Origin: G965276765 sp965276765
GTDB lineage: Bacteria; Actinomycetota; Acidimicrobiia; Acidimicrobiales; Palsa-688
Reading direction: 5' to 3'
Assembly (NCBI GenBank): GCA_965276765.1
Contig: OZ255627.1
Location: 1,116,001-1,180,000 of the forward strand
Length of the DNA stretch: 64,000 nt
Shown here: one piece after another, positions 25,227 through 33,663 of the stretch
How the letters are laid out: each line of letters opens with the position of its first letter
How positions within the stretch are numbered: position 1 is the stretch's first letter
Position numbers and translations under genes: made by a program
The notes under the pieces: generated by a model
What the model saw: only the letters and a program-made list of their open reading frames with translations
What the model was told of the DNA's origin: nothing
Database searches by the model: none

Positions 25227-25994
25227 TCATGTGAAGAAGTGGGTCTCGGGGCGAGGGAGGCGTTGCCCGTCGATCGTGATGTCCACCTTCTCGTTGTAGA
25301 AGGCGATGAGGCCCGTGACGGGCAGCAGCTGGCGGGTCGGGAAGTTGTATGCCCAGGCCAGGTCGGCGTGCAACGTGTCACCGACGCGCACGGACCAGTA
25401 TTCGCTCGTGCGCCCTTTGTAGGGGCAGGCGGTGACGGTGTCGCTGCCCACGAGGTGCTCGGCGTGCACGTCCGTGCGGTTGAGGTAGTAGCGGGTCGGC
25501 AGACCGGTCTCGAAGACCATCACGGGTGACGACGAATCGGCGAGCACGGCACCGTCGAGCTCTACTCGGACGTGACGCGTCGAGCGGAGGGCGTCGACGC
25601 GGCAATAGGGGTTGCGGGGATGGACGAACACCTCTTCGTCTTCCTCGAACCAGCGGTCCAGGGCCTCCCATTCGAAGCGGACGGTGTCGTTGAGCGCCAC
25701 CGGCGTGGCCTCGCTCAGCAACCTGGCGGCCGCATCCCTGCGGGTATCGCCGACTCGCAGGCTGTGGTGCCGCACCGTCCCGAGCGGCGTTGGCTCACCG
25801 CGGTGATCATCGGCCAGGACGTCGGCGTTCACGTCGGCCACGGGGATGTAGTACTGCGGGTAATAGGGCCACTCCCACACATACAGCGCTCTCAGCGTGT
25901 CGACCACGGCCACGTCGGCCAGGAAGGCGCGGACACGCCTCGGCACGGGTTCGACGTGGTTGATCGGCACGATCGCCACCGGATAATCGCCCAC
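25227..25994 (-). CDS. DUF427-family protein, two tandem domains
   Basis: 255 residues. Two DUF427 repeats: a degenerate N-terminal copy (ALYVWEWPYYPQYYIPVADV, RFEWEALDRWFEEDEEVFVHPRNPY) and a clear C-terminal copy (HVRVELDGAVLADSSSPVMVFETGLPTRYYLNRTDV, CPYKGRTSEYWSVRVGD, AWAYNFPTRQLLPVTGLIAFYNEKVDI). No enzymatic residues are known for the family. ATG 25994. It is divergent from the antitoxin gene at 26042. Confidence 0.88.
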   Translation of the reverse strand: MGDYPVAIVPINHVEPVPRRVRAFLADVAVVDTLRALYVWEWPYYPQYYIPVADVNADVLADDHRGEPTPLGTVRHHSLRVGDTRRDAAARLLSEATPVALNDTVRFEWEALDRWFEEDEEVFVHPRNPYCRVDALRSTRHVRVELDGAVLADSSSPVMVFETGLPTRYYLNRTDVHAEHLVGSDTVTACPYKGRTSEYWSVRVGDTLHADLAWAYNFPTRQLLPVTGLIAFYNEKVDITIDGQRLPRPETHFFT

Positions 25995-26028
25995 AGGGCC
26001 TCCTCTCTCTTTGGTCGCACCTCAAGGT

Positions 26029-26034
26029 TATACT
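26029..26034 (+). promoter_or_regulatory. -10 element of an apparently leaderless antitoxin mRNA
   Basis: TATACT at 26029-26034 ends 7 nt before the ATG at 26042. A transcript starting the usual 6-7 nt downstream would begin at or next to the start codon, as is common for leaderless actinobacterial mRNAs. No -35 hexamer or Shine-Dalgarno sequence is evident. Confidence 0.5.
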
Positions 26035-26041
26035 GGTCGGT

Positions 26042-26260
26042 ATGACTTCTCGGGTCGGCCCGAAAGGGCAGGTCGTAATCCCCAAGGCCATGCGTGACCA
26101 GCTCGGCATCGTTCCCGGCGATGAGGTCGATTTCACCCTCGAAAACGATGCCGTGCGAGTCGAGCTGAGACGTGACCGGCCGACCCTTCGCGGCCAGTTC
26201 GCCGGCCTCGGATTGACCGCAGCACTCGAAGCGGACCGTCGCGCCGAGCGGGGCCGTTGA
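26042..26260 (+). CDS. AbrB/MazE-type (SpoVT-fold) antitoxin
   Basis: 72 residues. The N-terminal swapped-hairpin DNA-binding domain is intact (SRVGPKGQVVIPKAMRDQLGIVPGDEVDF), followed by a charged C-terminal toxin-binding tail. It would neutralise the neighbouring PIN-domain toxin and repress its own promoter. Its TGA stop overlaps the toxin TTG start by 4 nt (TTGA). The toxin is frameshifted, so this antitoxin may now be an orphan. Confidence 0.9.
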   Translation: MTSRVGPKGQVVIPKAMRDQLGIVPGDEVDFTLENDAVRVELRRDRPTLRGQFAGLGLTAALEADRRAERGR

Positions 26261-26654
26261 CCGACTGCCTGGACTCGTGGGCGCTCCTTCGCTGGCTCGA
26301 GGGAGAGGAGCCAGCGGCTGGCCGAGTCGAGCACTCACTGGAAAGTCGGCCAGTGATGAGCTGGATCAACCTGGGCGAAGTGTTCTATGTGGTCCAGCGG
26401 GCCTCGGCGCGGACAGGGCACGAGCGGTCGTCAGCGACGTGCGCCATCGCCTGCAGCTGGACCTGCCGACGGCGGCACTCGTGCTCGCCGCGGCCGGCCT
26501 CAAGGCCGACCACGCCCTGGCGTACGCGGACGCCTTCGCCATCGCCACTGCTCTGGCCTACCAAGCCAGTCTGCTGACCGGCGACCCCGAGATCCTCGAC
26601 GCAGGCGAACCGGCCTGGCAGGTAGTCGACCTTCGCTCAACATCCTCGCGGTAG
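26257..26654 (+). pseudogene. VapC-type PIN-domain toxin, frameshifted
   Basis: Frame 1 from TTG 26257 gives the N-terminus DCLDSWALLRWLEGEEPAA and NLGEVFYVVQRASARTGH; frame 3 then continues AVVSDVRHRLQLDLP and DAFAIATALAYQASLLTGDPEIL, which holds the remaining acidic PIN residues. The switch is at about 26415-26425, so one indel breaks an otherwise complete ribonuclease of about 130 residues. Either it is dead or the assembly has an error here. Confidence 0.8.
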
Positions 26655-26742
26655 TGGCCGCTGCGAATTGCCCCGAGCGACGATCCGCTGGAGCCGTTGC
26701 TCGCTAACCTTTCGCGATGGCATCTCACTCGGGGACAGCCTG

Positions 26743-27200
26743 TTGACGGCCCCCGGGTTTCCCGATGAGTACCTCGGCGTCCCGACTCGGCCTCCGGGAC
26801 GAAACCTCGACCAGCCCGTCGGCCGGCGCCAGCTTCTCAAGGCCGGATTTGGGCTCGGCGCCCTCGCCGCCGCCGGTGTGACGGCCTGGATCCTGGACCC
26901 GAGCTTCCACCAGACGGCCAGCGCGGCCGGGCCCGTGCCTCCTCTGGGCAGGGCGAACCGGTCGGCATTCGGGCTGTCAACTCGCCGCCCTTCACGTCCA
27001 CACCACCGCCAACGGCCGCACCGGTAGAGCCGCTGCCGTTTCACTATTTCGGCCCGAGTGAGGATCGGCGCGTGTACCTGACCATCGATGACGGCTGGTT
27101 CCCCAATCGGCGGGTACTCGAGATCATGAGGTCGGAGCACAACCCGGTCACCACCTTCCTGGTCGCGAGATCTCCCTCAGCCACTGGGTGCCAGGGGTAG
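26743..27200 (+). pseudogene. Tat-exported polysaccharide deacetylase, frameshifted and truncated
   Basis: From TTG 26743 the frame has a twin-arginine signal (GRRQLLKAGFGLGALAAAG) and then goes out of frame near 26945. The next frame resumes with a Pro/Thr linker (PPPTAAPVEPLPF) and the NodB start VYLTIDDGWFPN (metal-binding Asp). It reads to VTTFLVA near 27165, where homology is lost. A third open stretch (27160-27328) reads SHWVPGVDIDFEGLLDVVHKA and matches nothing I know. Intact deacetylases need about 150 more residues, so the gene is dead. Positions 27329-27472 show nothing. Confidence 0.7.
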
Positions 27201-27472
27201 ACATCGACTTCGAGGGGTTGCTCGACGTTGTCCACAAGGCGCGTCTCCACCCGTCGTATCTTCCGGACCGCTGGGAGACCACCACCCACAAGCATTCGGA
27301 GCTTTCGCAACAATCAGGACGGGAGTGATCGCTCCCCGGCGATCCGGCCGGGGCGCCCCCTCCGAGCTGTAGTCGCACGCTGGCCCCACCGGGCGCCTCT
27401 CCACCCGCAGTCCACCCCCGGGTCCACCCGTGGGACCATGACCGGCCGGCCCGCGCTGCGGATGATGGAGTC

Positions 27473-28027
27473 ATGAGCACATCAACCGCCATCATCGTCA
27501 CCGTCGCCGTCCTCGCCGCCGTCCTCGAAGCAGACCTGGGCCGGAGGAGAAAGGTCGGGTGGTTCCGGGTGCTGCGACCGATCCTCATGGTCGGTGCCAT
27601 CGTTCCGTTGTTTCTCACAGCGCTGCCCACTGGCAGCCACGATCTGCTCCTCCAGGCCGCCGGCGCCGCCGTCGGGCTCGTCCTCGGCATCGCCGCCAGC
27701 GCCCTGATGCCCGTGTCCTTCGATCCGCAGCGCCAGCGTCCCGTCAGCAGGGCCGGCGTCGGCTACGTGGCCCTGTGGGTGGCCGTGTCGGGAGGCCGGC
27801 TGGCCTTCATCTGGGGGACCCACCACGGCCTGGCCGTCCCGCTCGGGCAGTGGATGGTCTCCAACCAGATCAGCTCCGCTGCGATCGGCAATGCCTTCCT
27901 CTTTCTCTCGCTCGTCATGGCGCTGTCCCGCAGCGTGATCCTCGGCAGCCGGGCTCTCAACGTGCGCCGGATCGAGGGAGCGGCACCGGCGGCGGCCTCC
28001 CGTCGCCTCGAGGGGGTGCGGTCATGA
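27473..28027 (+). CDS. Four- to five-helix membrane protein, unknown
   Basis: 184 residues with hydrophobic segments at about 5-20, 33-52, 58-80, 95-112 and 130-150, alternating with short Arg-rich loops. No named family recognised. Start ATG 27473; its stop overlaps the next start as ATGA. First gene of a four-gene operon with a second membrane protein, a histidine kinase and a NarL-type regulator, so it may be the output or the sensor partner of that system (inference). Confidence 0.7.
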   Translation: MSTSTAIIVTVAVLAAVLEADLGRRRKVGWFRVLRPILMVGAIVPLFLTALPTGSHDLLLQAAGAAVGLVLGIAASALMPVSFDPQRQRPVSRAGVGYVALWVAVSGGRLAFIWGTHHGLAVPLGQWMVSNQISSAAIGNAFLFLSLVMALSRSVILGSRALNVRRIEGAAPAAASRRLEGVRS

Positions 28028-28602
28028 GCGTCACCACCATCCTGCTCATCGTCGCCGCCGTCGGCTACGTCCTCTACAGCCGCATGCAGGGCCAGGCCCT
28101 TACCGCCCGCCGCCTGCTCGTCATCCCCGTCATCCTGCTCGCCATCGGCGTCGGCGAGCTCGGCAACGTGTCGGCGACCGGCGTCGCCTTCCTCGTCGCC
28201 GCTGGCGCCACCAGCCTGGCGCTCGGCGCCGCCAGGGGCGCCACCGTCGCCGTCTACGCCCGCAACGGCGTCCTCTGGTACCGATACCACAAGTCCACGG
28301 TTGTCCTGTGGGTGCTTACCATCGCCGTGCGGGCTGGTCTCGTCGCCGCGGCGACGGCCGTCGGCCTGCCCGGCGAGTACGGGATGCTCATCTCGCTCGG
28401 GCTGAGCCTGCTCGGCGAGTCCGCCGTCGTCGGCACCCGGGCCCATGCCACCGGCATCCCCTTCGCCCCGACCACCTCCCGCCGCGGCCGGGGCGGCCAT
28501 GATGGGATCATGACGAGCGACGCCGGCCCGACCTCCTGGGCCGCTCCCGACCCCGACGGAGCCTCGGCACGACGGTCGGGCCGGGCGACGCGGAGACGCT
28601 GA
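28024..28602 (+). CDS. Membrane protein, DUF1453-like
   Basis: 192 residues with about five membrane helices; the central YARNGVLWYRYHKSTVVLWVLTIAVR loop and overall topology resemble DUF1453/CcdC-like proteins, but the match is by eye only. The C-terminal 40 residues are hydrophilic and Arg-rich. Overlaps the upstream gene by 4 nt and precedes the kinase by 12 nt. Confidence 0.65.
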   Translation: MSVTTILLIVAAVGYVLYSRMQGQALTARRLLVIPVILLAIGVGELGNVSATGVAFLVAAGATSLALGAARGATVAVYARNGVLWYRYHKSTVVLWVLTIAVRAGLVAAATAVGLPGEYGMLISLGLSLLGESAVVGTRAHATGIPFAPTTSRRGRGGHDGIMTSDAGPTSWAAPDPDGASARRSGRATRRR

Positions 28603-28614
28603 GAAGAGGCCGGC

Positions 28615-29763
28615 GTGGGTGGGTTCCTGTTCTTCGGAGGGCGCTGGTCCAAGATCGTCCGCCTCGTGGCCTTCGTCGCCGTGGTCGTCGGTCAGGCCGG
28701 CTCGGCGCCGAGACCCGGCTGGCACGGTGCTCATCTCGTGGTGCTCGTCACCCTGGTCATCGCCGCCGCAGCCGAGCTGACCCGGATCCTTCTGGCGATC
28801 TGGCAAGGGCCGCACCGGGCGGTGCTCATGACCTGCGGGCTCGAGGCCGCGGCCGCCGGGCTCCTCGTCGGCTACAGCCCCAACGCCGCCATCGCCCTGG
28901 TCGCCTTCGCCTGTGTCGACGCCAGCGTCGCCCTGGCCCTGACCTCGGCCCTGGCCGTCACGGTGATCGCCGCCGCCGCCATCGTGATCGGGGTGCTGGC
29001 GTCGAGCGAAGCGACCGCCGTCGCCCTCGTGGCCCTCGTGCCGTTCGGAGCCCTCCTCACCGGACTCAGCCGCCGGCAGTACGTGCTGCGCATCGAAGAG
29101 ACGGAGCTCCGGCTGGCCGAAGCCACCCGGGCCCGCGAGGAGCACGCCAGGGCGGCTCGCCTCGACGAGCGGGCCGGGGTGGCCAGGGAGATCCACGACG
29201 TGCTGGCCCACAGCCTCGGGGCGCTCGTGCTGCAGCTCGACGCCATGGAGGCGATCCTCTCGGGCCCCACACCCGACATCGACCGGGTCGAAGGCCTGCT
29301 CGCCCAGGCCAGGCGCTCGGCCCGCTCTGGCCTCGAGGAGACGAGGAGGGCCGTCGGCACCCTACGCCAGGACCTCCCTCCGATCGCCGATTCCCTGCGC
29401 CGGCTCGTCGACGAGACCGCCGGCATCGACGCCGCCCTTGCAGTCACCGGCGCCCCCCGGTCCCTCGCCCCCGACACGACCCTCGCCGTCTACCGCACCG
29501 CCCAGGAAGGCCTGACCAACGCCCGCAAGCACGCCCCCGGTGGCGCCGTCACGGTGCGGCTCGACTTCGGCGCCGACGCCACCACCCTCACCGTGACCGA
29601 CGAGGGCGGAGCCGATGACGCCGCCGTCGACGGGCTCGCCGATACCGGCGGCGGCGTGGGGATCGAAGGATTGAGGGAACGAGCCCAGCTTGTCGGCGGC
29701 TCCCTCGGCGCCGGGCCCCACGGCTCGGGGTGGGCCATACGTCTGCGGGTCCCCCAGCCGTGA
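28615..29763 (+). CDS. Sensor histidine kinase, HisKA_3 type
   Basis: 382 residues. About five helices fill residues 15-150 with almost no external loop, followed by a coiled coil, His194 in AREIHDVLAHSLG, and the HATPase (TAQEGLTNARKHAPGG, GIEGLRERAQL). GTG 28615 follows AAGAGG by 5 nt. It overlaps the response regulator as GTGA. Kinases of this membrane-embedded form often work with neighbouring membrane proteins, which fits the two upstream genes. Confidence 0.92.
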   Translation: MGGFLFFGGRWSKIVRLVAFVAVVVGQAGSAPRPGWHGAHLVVLVTLVIAAAAELTRILLAIWQGPHRAVLMTCGLEAAAAGLLVGYSPNAAIALVAFACVDASVALALTSALAVTVIAAAAIVIGVLASSEATAVALVALVPFGALLTGLSRRQYVLRIEETELRLAEATRAREEHARAARLDERAGVAREIHDVLAHSLGALVLQLDAMEAILSGPTPDIDRVEGLLAQARRSARSGLEETRRAVGTLRQDLPPIADSLRRLVDETAGIDAALAVTGAPRSLAPDTTLAVYRTAQEGLTNARKHAPGGAVTVRLDFGADATTLTVTDEGGADDAAVDGLADTGGGVGIEGLRERAQLVGGSLGAGPHGSGWAIRLRVPQP

Positions 29764-30437
29764 GCGCAGAGACCGCCTTGCGGGTGGTGGTCGCCGACGA
29801 CCAGCGCGCCGTGCGCGAGGCCCTCGTCACCCTGCTCGAGACGATGGGCGAGGTGGAGGTCGTGGCCGCCTGCGCCGACGGGGAGGAGGCGGTCGAGGCC
29901 GTGGAACGCCATCACCCCGCCGTCGTCCTCATGGACCTGCGCATGCCGAAGGTGGACGGCGTCGAGGCGACCAGAAGGATCATGGCCGGCAACCAACCGC
30001 CCCGCGTCGTGGTCCTCACCACCTTCGCCGATGACGTGAGCGTCCTCGGCGCCCTCGACGCCGGCGCTGCCGGCTACCTGACCAAGGACGCGGGACGCGA
30101 CCAGATCGCCGCCGCCCTGCGCGCCGCCGCCGCCGGTCAGGCCGTGCTCGACCCCGACATCCAGGCCCGCCTGGTGGCGGCGGCCCGGACCGCGCCACCG
30201 GCCGGGCACGCCGCCAATCCCCCGACCGGCGCCCTGCCCGACGGGCTGACGGCGCGTGAGGCGGAGATCGTCCGCTCGATCGCCGCCGGCAGGACCAACG
30301 CCGAGATCGCCAGGGAGCTGTACATCGCCGAGGCCACGGTCAAGACCCACATCAACAACGTCTTCGCCAAGGCCGGTCTGCGCAGCCGGGCCGAAGCCGT
30401 CAACTACGCCCACCGCCACGGGCTCACGGACCCCTGA
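29760..30437 (+). CDS. NarL/LuxR-family response regulator
   Basis: 225 residues: receiver with Asp59 (LMDLRMPK) and Lys in YLTKDAG, then a LuxR-type helix-turn-helix (LTAREAEIVRSIAAGRTNAEIARELYI, TVKTHINNVFAKAGL). GTG 29760 overlaps the kinase stop by 4 nt. Last gene of the four-gene operon; target genes unknown. Confidence 0.92.
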   Translation: MSAETALRVVVADDQRAVREALVTLLETMGEVEVVAACADGEEAVEAVERHHPAVVLMDLRMPKVDGVEATRRIMAGNQPPRVVVLTTFADDVSVLGALDAGAAGYLTKDAGRDQIAAALRAAAAGQAVLDPDIQARLVAAARTAPPAGHAANPPTGALPDGLTAREAEIVRSIAAGRTNAEIARELYIAEATVKTHINNVFAKAGLRSRAEAVNYAHRHGLTDP

Positions 30438-30468
30438 GCAGACATAACAGAATCATCGTCAGCTGCTC

Positions 30469-32091
30469 ATGCTTCCATCACATTGGCCTGCGACCGTCGC
30501 TGTCATGCACCGCCTGCGGGGACGGACAGTGATGGCGTACGGGACGGCGGCCGTGGTGATAACCGCTGCGTTGGTGAGCTGCGGCTCGTCGTCATCGGCG
30601 CCGGCGGCCGAGCGAGTGAGCGGCGGCCCGACCGGCAGCTACATCGTCCCGGCCGGGATCCACAAGATCAAGCACATCATCGTCATCCAGCAGGAAAACC
30701 GCTCCTTCGACAGCTACTTCGGCACCTTCCCTGGCGCCGACGGGATCCCGATGCGCAAAGGCGTGCCGACGGTGTGCAGCCCCGACCCGAAGACCGGCAC
30801 GTGCGTGAAGCCCTACGCGGACCACGCCGATGTCAACGGCGGCGGCCCCCACGGGCAGACCAACGCCACCGCCGACATCGCCGGCGGCAAGATGAACGGG
30901 TTCGTCGCCCAGGCCGGCGCAGCCAAAAAGACGTGCAAGGACCCCAACAACCCGGCCTGCGGCGGCTCCAAGACCACCGACGTGATGGGCTATCACACGC
31001 AGAGCGACATCCCCAACTACTGGACCTACGCCAAGGACTTCGTCCTCCAAGACCACATGTTCGAGCCCAACGCGTCGTGGAGCCTGCCGTCGCACCTGTT
31101 CCTCGTGTCGGAATGGTCGGCATACTGCACGCAGCAGGACAACCCGAGCAGCTGTGTCAACGCATTGGAAAGCCCGGGAGCACCGCCTTCCGGCAAAGGC
31201 AAGAACCACCATCACAAGAAGGCCAAACCTTTGGCCGGCGGAGTGACCGGTGCCAAGAAGAAGAAGTCGGGCCATGGCGGCCACGGCCCCGGCCAGCCGA
31301 TCTACGCGTGGACGGACCTCACCTACCTGCTGCACAAAGACCACGTGAGCTGGGGCTACTACGTCTCCAAGGGAAGCCAGCCCGACTGCCAGAACCCCTC
31401 GGCGGTCAGCTGCGCCCCCGTGGCCCAAAAGGCCAAGACCCCCGGCATCTGGAACCCGCTGCCCTATTTCGACACGGTCAAAAACGACGGCCAGCTCGGC
31501 AACATCCAAGACACCAGCAACTTCTACCGCCAGGCCAAGGCCGGGACCCTACCGTCGGTCAGCTGGGTCATTCCCTCGGGAGAGAACAGCGAGCACCCGC
31601 CGTCGCCGGTCAGCTTCGGCCAGAGCTACGTGACCTCGATCATCGACGCGGCGATGAAAAGCCCGGACTGGAGCTCCACGGCCATCTTCTTGGCCTGGGA
31701 CGACTGGGGCGGCTTCTACGACCAGGTGAAACCGCCGCATGTGGACGAGAACGGCTACGGGCTGCGGGTGCCGGGGATCATGATCAGCCCCTACGCCCGG
31801 CGGGGCACGATCGACCACCAGACGTTGTCGTTCGACGCCTACGACAAGTTCATCGAGGACGACTTCCTCCACGGCCAGCGAATCGACCCCCGCACCGACG
31901 GCCGCCCCGACCCCCGACCGAGCGTGCGGGAGGACCAGAAGCTCCTCGGCAACCTGGCCTCGGAATTCGACTTCAACCAGAAGCCACTGGCCCCGGTCGT
32001 CCTGCCGGTCCACCCCAAGACGACACTCACAGGCACCCCGAGCCGCTCGAAGCTCTCCGCCGCCCAAAAAGCGGGCGACAACGACGGCTGA
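30469..32091 (+). CDS. Phosphoesterase family lipoprotein (phospholipase C-like)
   Basis: 540 residues from ATG 30469 (ATG 30505 and 30532 also possible). The N-terminus ends in the lipobox ALVSC, so the protein should be lipid anchored outside the cell. The catalytic domain starts HIIVIQQENRSFDSYFG and later has FLAWDDWGGFYDQV and MISPYARRGTIDHQTLS, as in phospholipase C/acid phosphatases. Residues about 242-278 are a His/Lys/Gly-rich low-complexity insert (HHHKKAKP, KKKKSGHGGHG) that may bind metal or an anionic surface. Second of three such enzymes here. Confidence 0.88.
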   Translation: MLPSHWPATVAVMHRLRGRTVMAYGTAAVVITAALVSCGSSSSAPAAERVSGGPTGSYIVPAGIHKIKHIIVIQQENRSFDSYFGTFPGADGIPMRKGVPTVCSPDPKTGTCVKPYADHADVNGGGPHGQTNATADIAGGKMNGFVAQAGAAKKTCKDPNNPACGGSKTTDVMGYHTQSDIPNYWTYAKDFVLQDHMFEPNASWSLPSHLFLVSEWSAYCTQQDNPSSCVNALESPGAPPSGKGKNHHHKKAKPLAGGVTGAKKKKSGHGGHGPGQPIYAWTDLTYLLHKDHVSWGYYVSKGSQPDCQNPSAVSCAPVAQKAKTPGIWNPLPYFDTVKNDGQLGNIQDTSNFYRQAKAGTLPSVSWVIPSGENSEHPPSPVSFGQSYVTSIIDAAMKSPDWSSTAIFLAWDDWGGFYDQVKPPHVDENGYGLRVPGIMISPYARRGTIDHQTLSFDAYDKFIEDDFLHGQRIDPRTDGRPDPRPSVREDQKLLGNLASEFDFNQKPLAPVVLPVHPKTTLTGTPSRSKLSAAQKAGDNDG

Positions 32092-32119
32092 GGGTCAACC
32101 CGAGCACGCGGGGCGATCA

Positions 32120-32371
32120 CTACTGCGGTCTCCGCCGTTGGCTGGGTGTCCGGGGGCGGGTGACGCCGGTTGGGATGTCTCTGATGATGAGAGCCAGGGT
32201 TGGGCATGCCGTCACGGCACGACGGCAGTGGTCTTCGAGGTCGTAGGGAATCGGGTCGGGGTCGACGATCGGGTAGCCCCAGTCATCGAGGCGGATGAGT
32301 TCGGGGACGAGTTCGGCGCAGAGGCCGTGGCCCTCGCAGGCGACGGGGTTGACGACGAGGTGGCGGCTCAT
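32120..32371 (-). CDS. Single-cluster ferredoxin
   Basis: 83 residues. Cysteines fall as CEGHGLC then C-x6-CP, the pattern of small [3Fe-4S]/[4Fe-4S] ferredoxins common in actinobacteria, often P450 or oxidoreductase partners. It overlaps the NuoF-like gene by 4 nt (ATGA) and ends the redox cluster, so it most likely exchanges electrons with that flavoprotein (inference). Start ATG 32371. Confidence 0.88.
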   Translation of the reverse strand: MSRHLVVNPVACEGHGLCAELVPELIRLDDWGYPIVDPDPIPYDLEDHCRRAVTACPTLALIIRDIPTGVTRPRTPSQRRRPQ

Positions 32372-33663
32372 CGCCAGCTGGGGTCGAGGTCGGGTACGGG
32401 CAGTATGGCCCGGCGGGCGTCGCAGGGTCCGTGACGTCGATGACGGTCGAGGTCGTCGGCGAAGACGTTCAGGGCGCTGCGGACGAAACGGACCGTGCCG
32501 TCGGGGTGATGGCATGCTCCCCGGCCGTCGACCATGTCGAGCCATCGGACTAGCCGTTTGTCCCTCTTGGGGTTTTGGTCGCCGGCGACAAGGGCGTCGA
32601 GGGTGGCGGCGATGGCGGGAAGCCCGTTGGAGCACGGCCCGCACTGGCCGGCGGATTGCCCGGCGAGCCAGTGGGTCACCCGAGCGACCTCGGCGAGCCC
32701 GCACGAGTTGGGGCCGATGACGGAGATGGCACCGCAGCCGAGGCTGGCGCCGAGCCTGGAGAGGGACACTCCGTCGAGTGTCACGGTGGATGTGACCTCA
32801 CCTGGGAGCCAGACGCCCGAGTACCCGCCGATGAGCACGCCTTGAGGGGTGGAGCGGGCCCATCCGGCGCTGGCGAGTACCTCGGAGAGGGGCGCGCCGA
32901 GGGGAAGCTCGTAGACGACGGGCCGGGTGACGTCGCCGGTGAGGGTGACGAGGGCCGTGCCCGGGTCGTCGGCTGTCCCCAGGCTTCGATACCACTCGGC
33001 GCCGAAGCGGGCGATCAGCGCCAAGTGGGCGAAGGTCTCGACGTTGTTGACCAAGGTCGGGCGGCCGCGCACGCCGCGCTGGTAGGGGCGGGGCGGCACG
33101 AACGTCGGCTTGGCGTCACCGCCGCCGAGCCAGTGCACGAGCGCCGATTCCTCGCCGCTCACGAATTGGCTCGGGGTGGCCTCGACGCGCAGCTCGACGC
33201 GGTCGGGATGCGTGTGGCGGCGCTCCGCCAGCGCGGCGTAAAGCGAGGCGAGCGCGGTCGTAGCGGCTCGATCGATGCAGATGATCGCCTCGCTCGCCCC
33301 GACGGTCTCGGCCGCAACGCTTGCGCCGTCGAGCACCAGATGCGGGGAGCCGACGAGGAGCGCCTTGTCCTTGCCGCTGGCCGGTTCTCCCTCCGTCCCG
33401 TTGGCCACGACGACGCTGTGCCGGCCGGCCGCGACCGAACGCAGCTTTGTTGCTGTTGGGAACGCGGCGCCGCCCCGGCCGCGCAGCCCCGACCGCCCGA
33501 CTTCTTCGATGAGACCGAGGTGACCGCCTACGAGGGAACCCCATTTCCTTATGTGGGAGTCCAGGCTGGGGTCGCCGCTCGCTGAGAGGAGCCGGGGAAG
33601 CGAGCGTGCGTCGGGAGCCGGCGCCTTGGGGGTGGCGGCGCGCGCTCGGGGCTTGAGGCTCAC
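32368..33663 (-). CDS. NuoF-like NADH/flavin/iron-sulfur oxidoreductase subunit
   Basis: 431 residues. FMN/NADH-binding motifs of NuoF are present: GLRGRGGAAFPTATKL, VVANGTEGEPASGKDK and RGVRGRPTLVNNVETF, followed by an SLBB-type segment and an iron-sulfur region QSAGQCGPCSNGL with a later GACHHP. The first of the four NuoF cluster cysteines (ESCG-C--C) is Ala here, leaving three. GTG 33663 overlaps the ferric-reductase-like gene as GTGA. It probably moves electrons between NAD(P)H, ferredoxin and the membrane partner. Confidence 0.85.
   Translation of the reverse strand: MSLKPRARAATPKAPAPDARSLPRLLSASGDPSLDSHIRKWGSLVGGHLGLIEEVGRSGLRGRGGAAFPTATKLRSVAAGRHSVVVANGTEGEPASGKDKALLVGSPHLVLDGASVAAETVGASEAIICIDRAATTALASLYAALAERRHTHPDRVELRVEATPSQFVSGEESALVHWLGGGDAKPTFVPPRPYQRGVRGRPTLVNNVETFAHLALIARFGAEWYRSLGTADDPGTALVTLTGDVTRPVVYELPLGAPLSEVLASAGWARSTPQGVLIGGYSGVWLPGEVTSTVTLDGVSLSRLGASLGCGAISVIGPNSCGLAEVARVTHWLAGQSAGQCGPCSNGLPAIAATLDALVAGDQNPKRDKRLVRWLDMVDGRGACHHPDGTVRFVRSALNVFADDLDRHRRHGPCDARRAILPVPDLDPSWR

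Noticed and set aside
26042..26654. Functional MazE/VapC toxin-antitoxin module
   Set aside because: The toxin needs a frame switch near 26420; only the antitoxin is intact in this sequence.
27763..29211. 482-codon minus-strand frame over the membrane/kinase operon
   Set aside because: Gly/Asp/His-rich antisense translation of real membrane and kinase genes; no domain.
30483..32246. 587-codon frame overlapping the phosphoesterase
   Set aside because: Frame shadow; the other frame has signal, lipobox and catalytic motifs.
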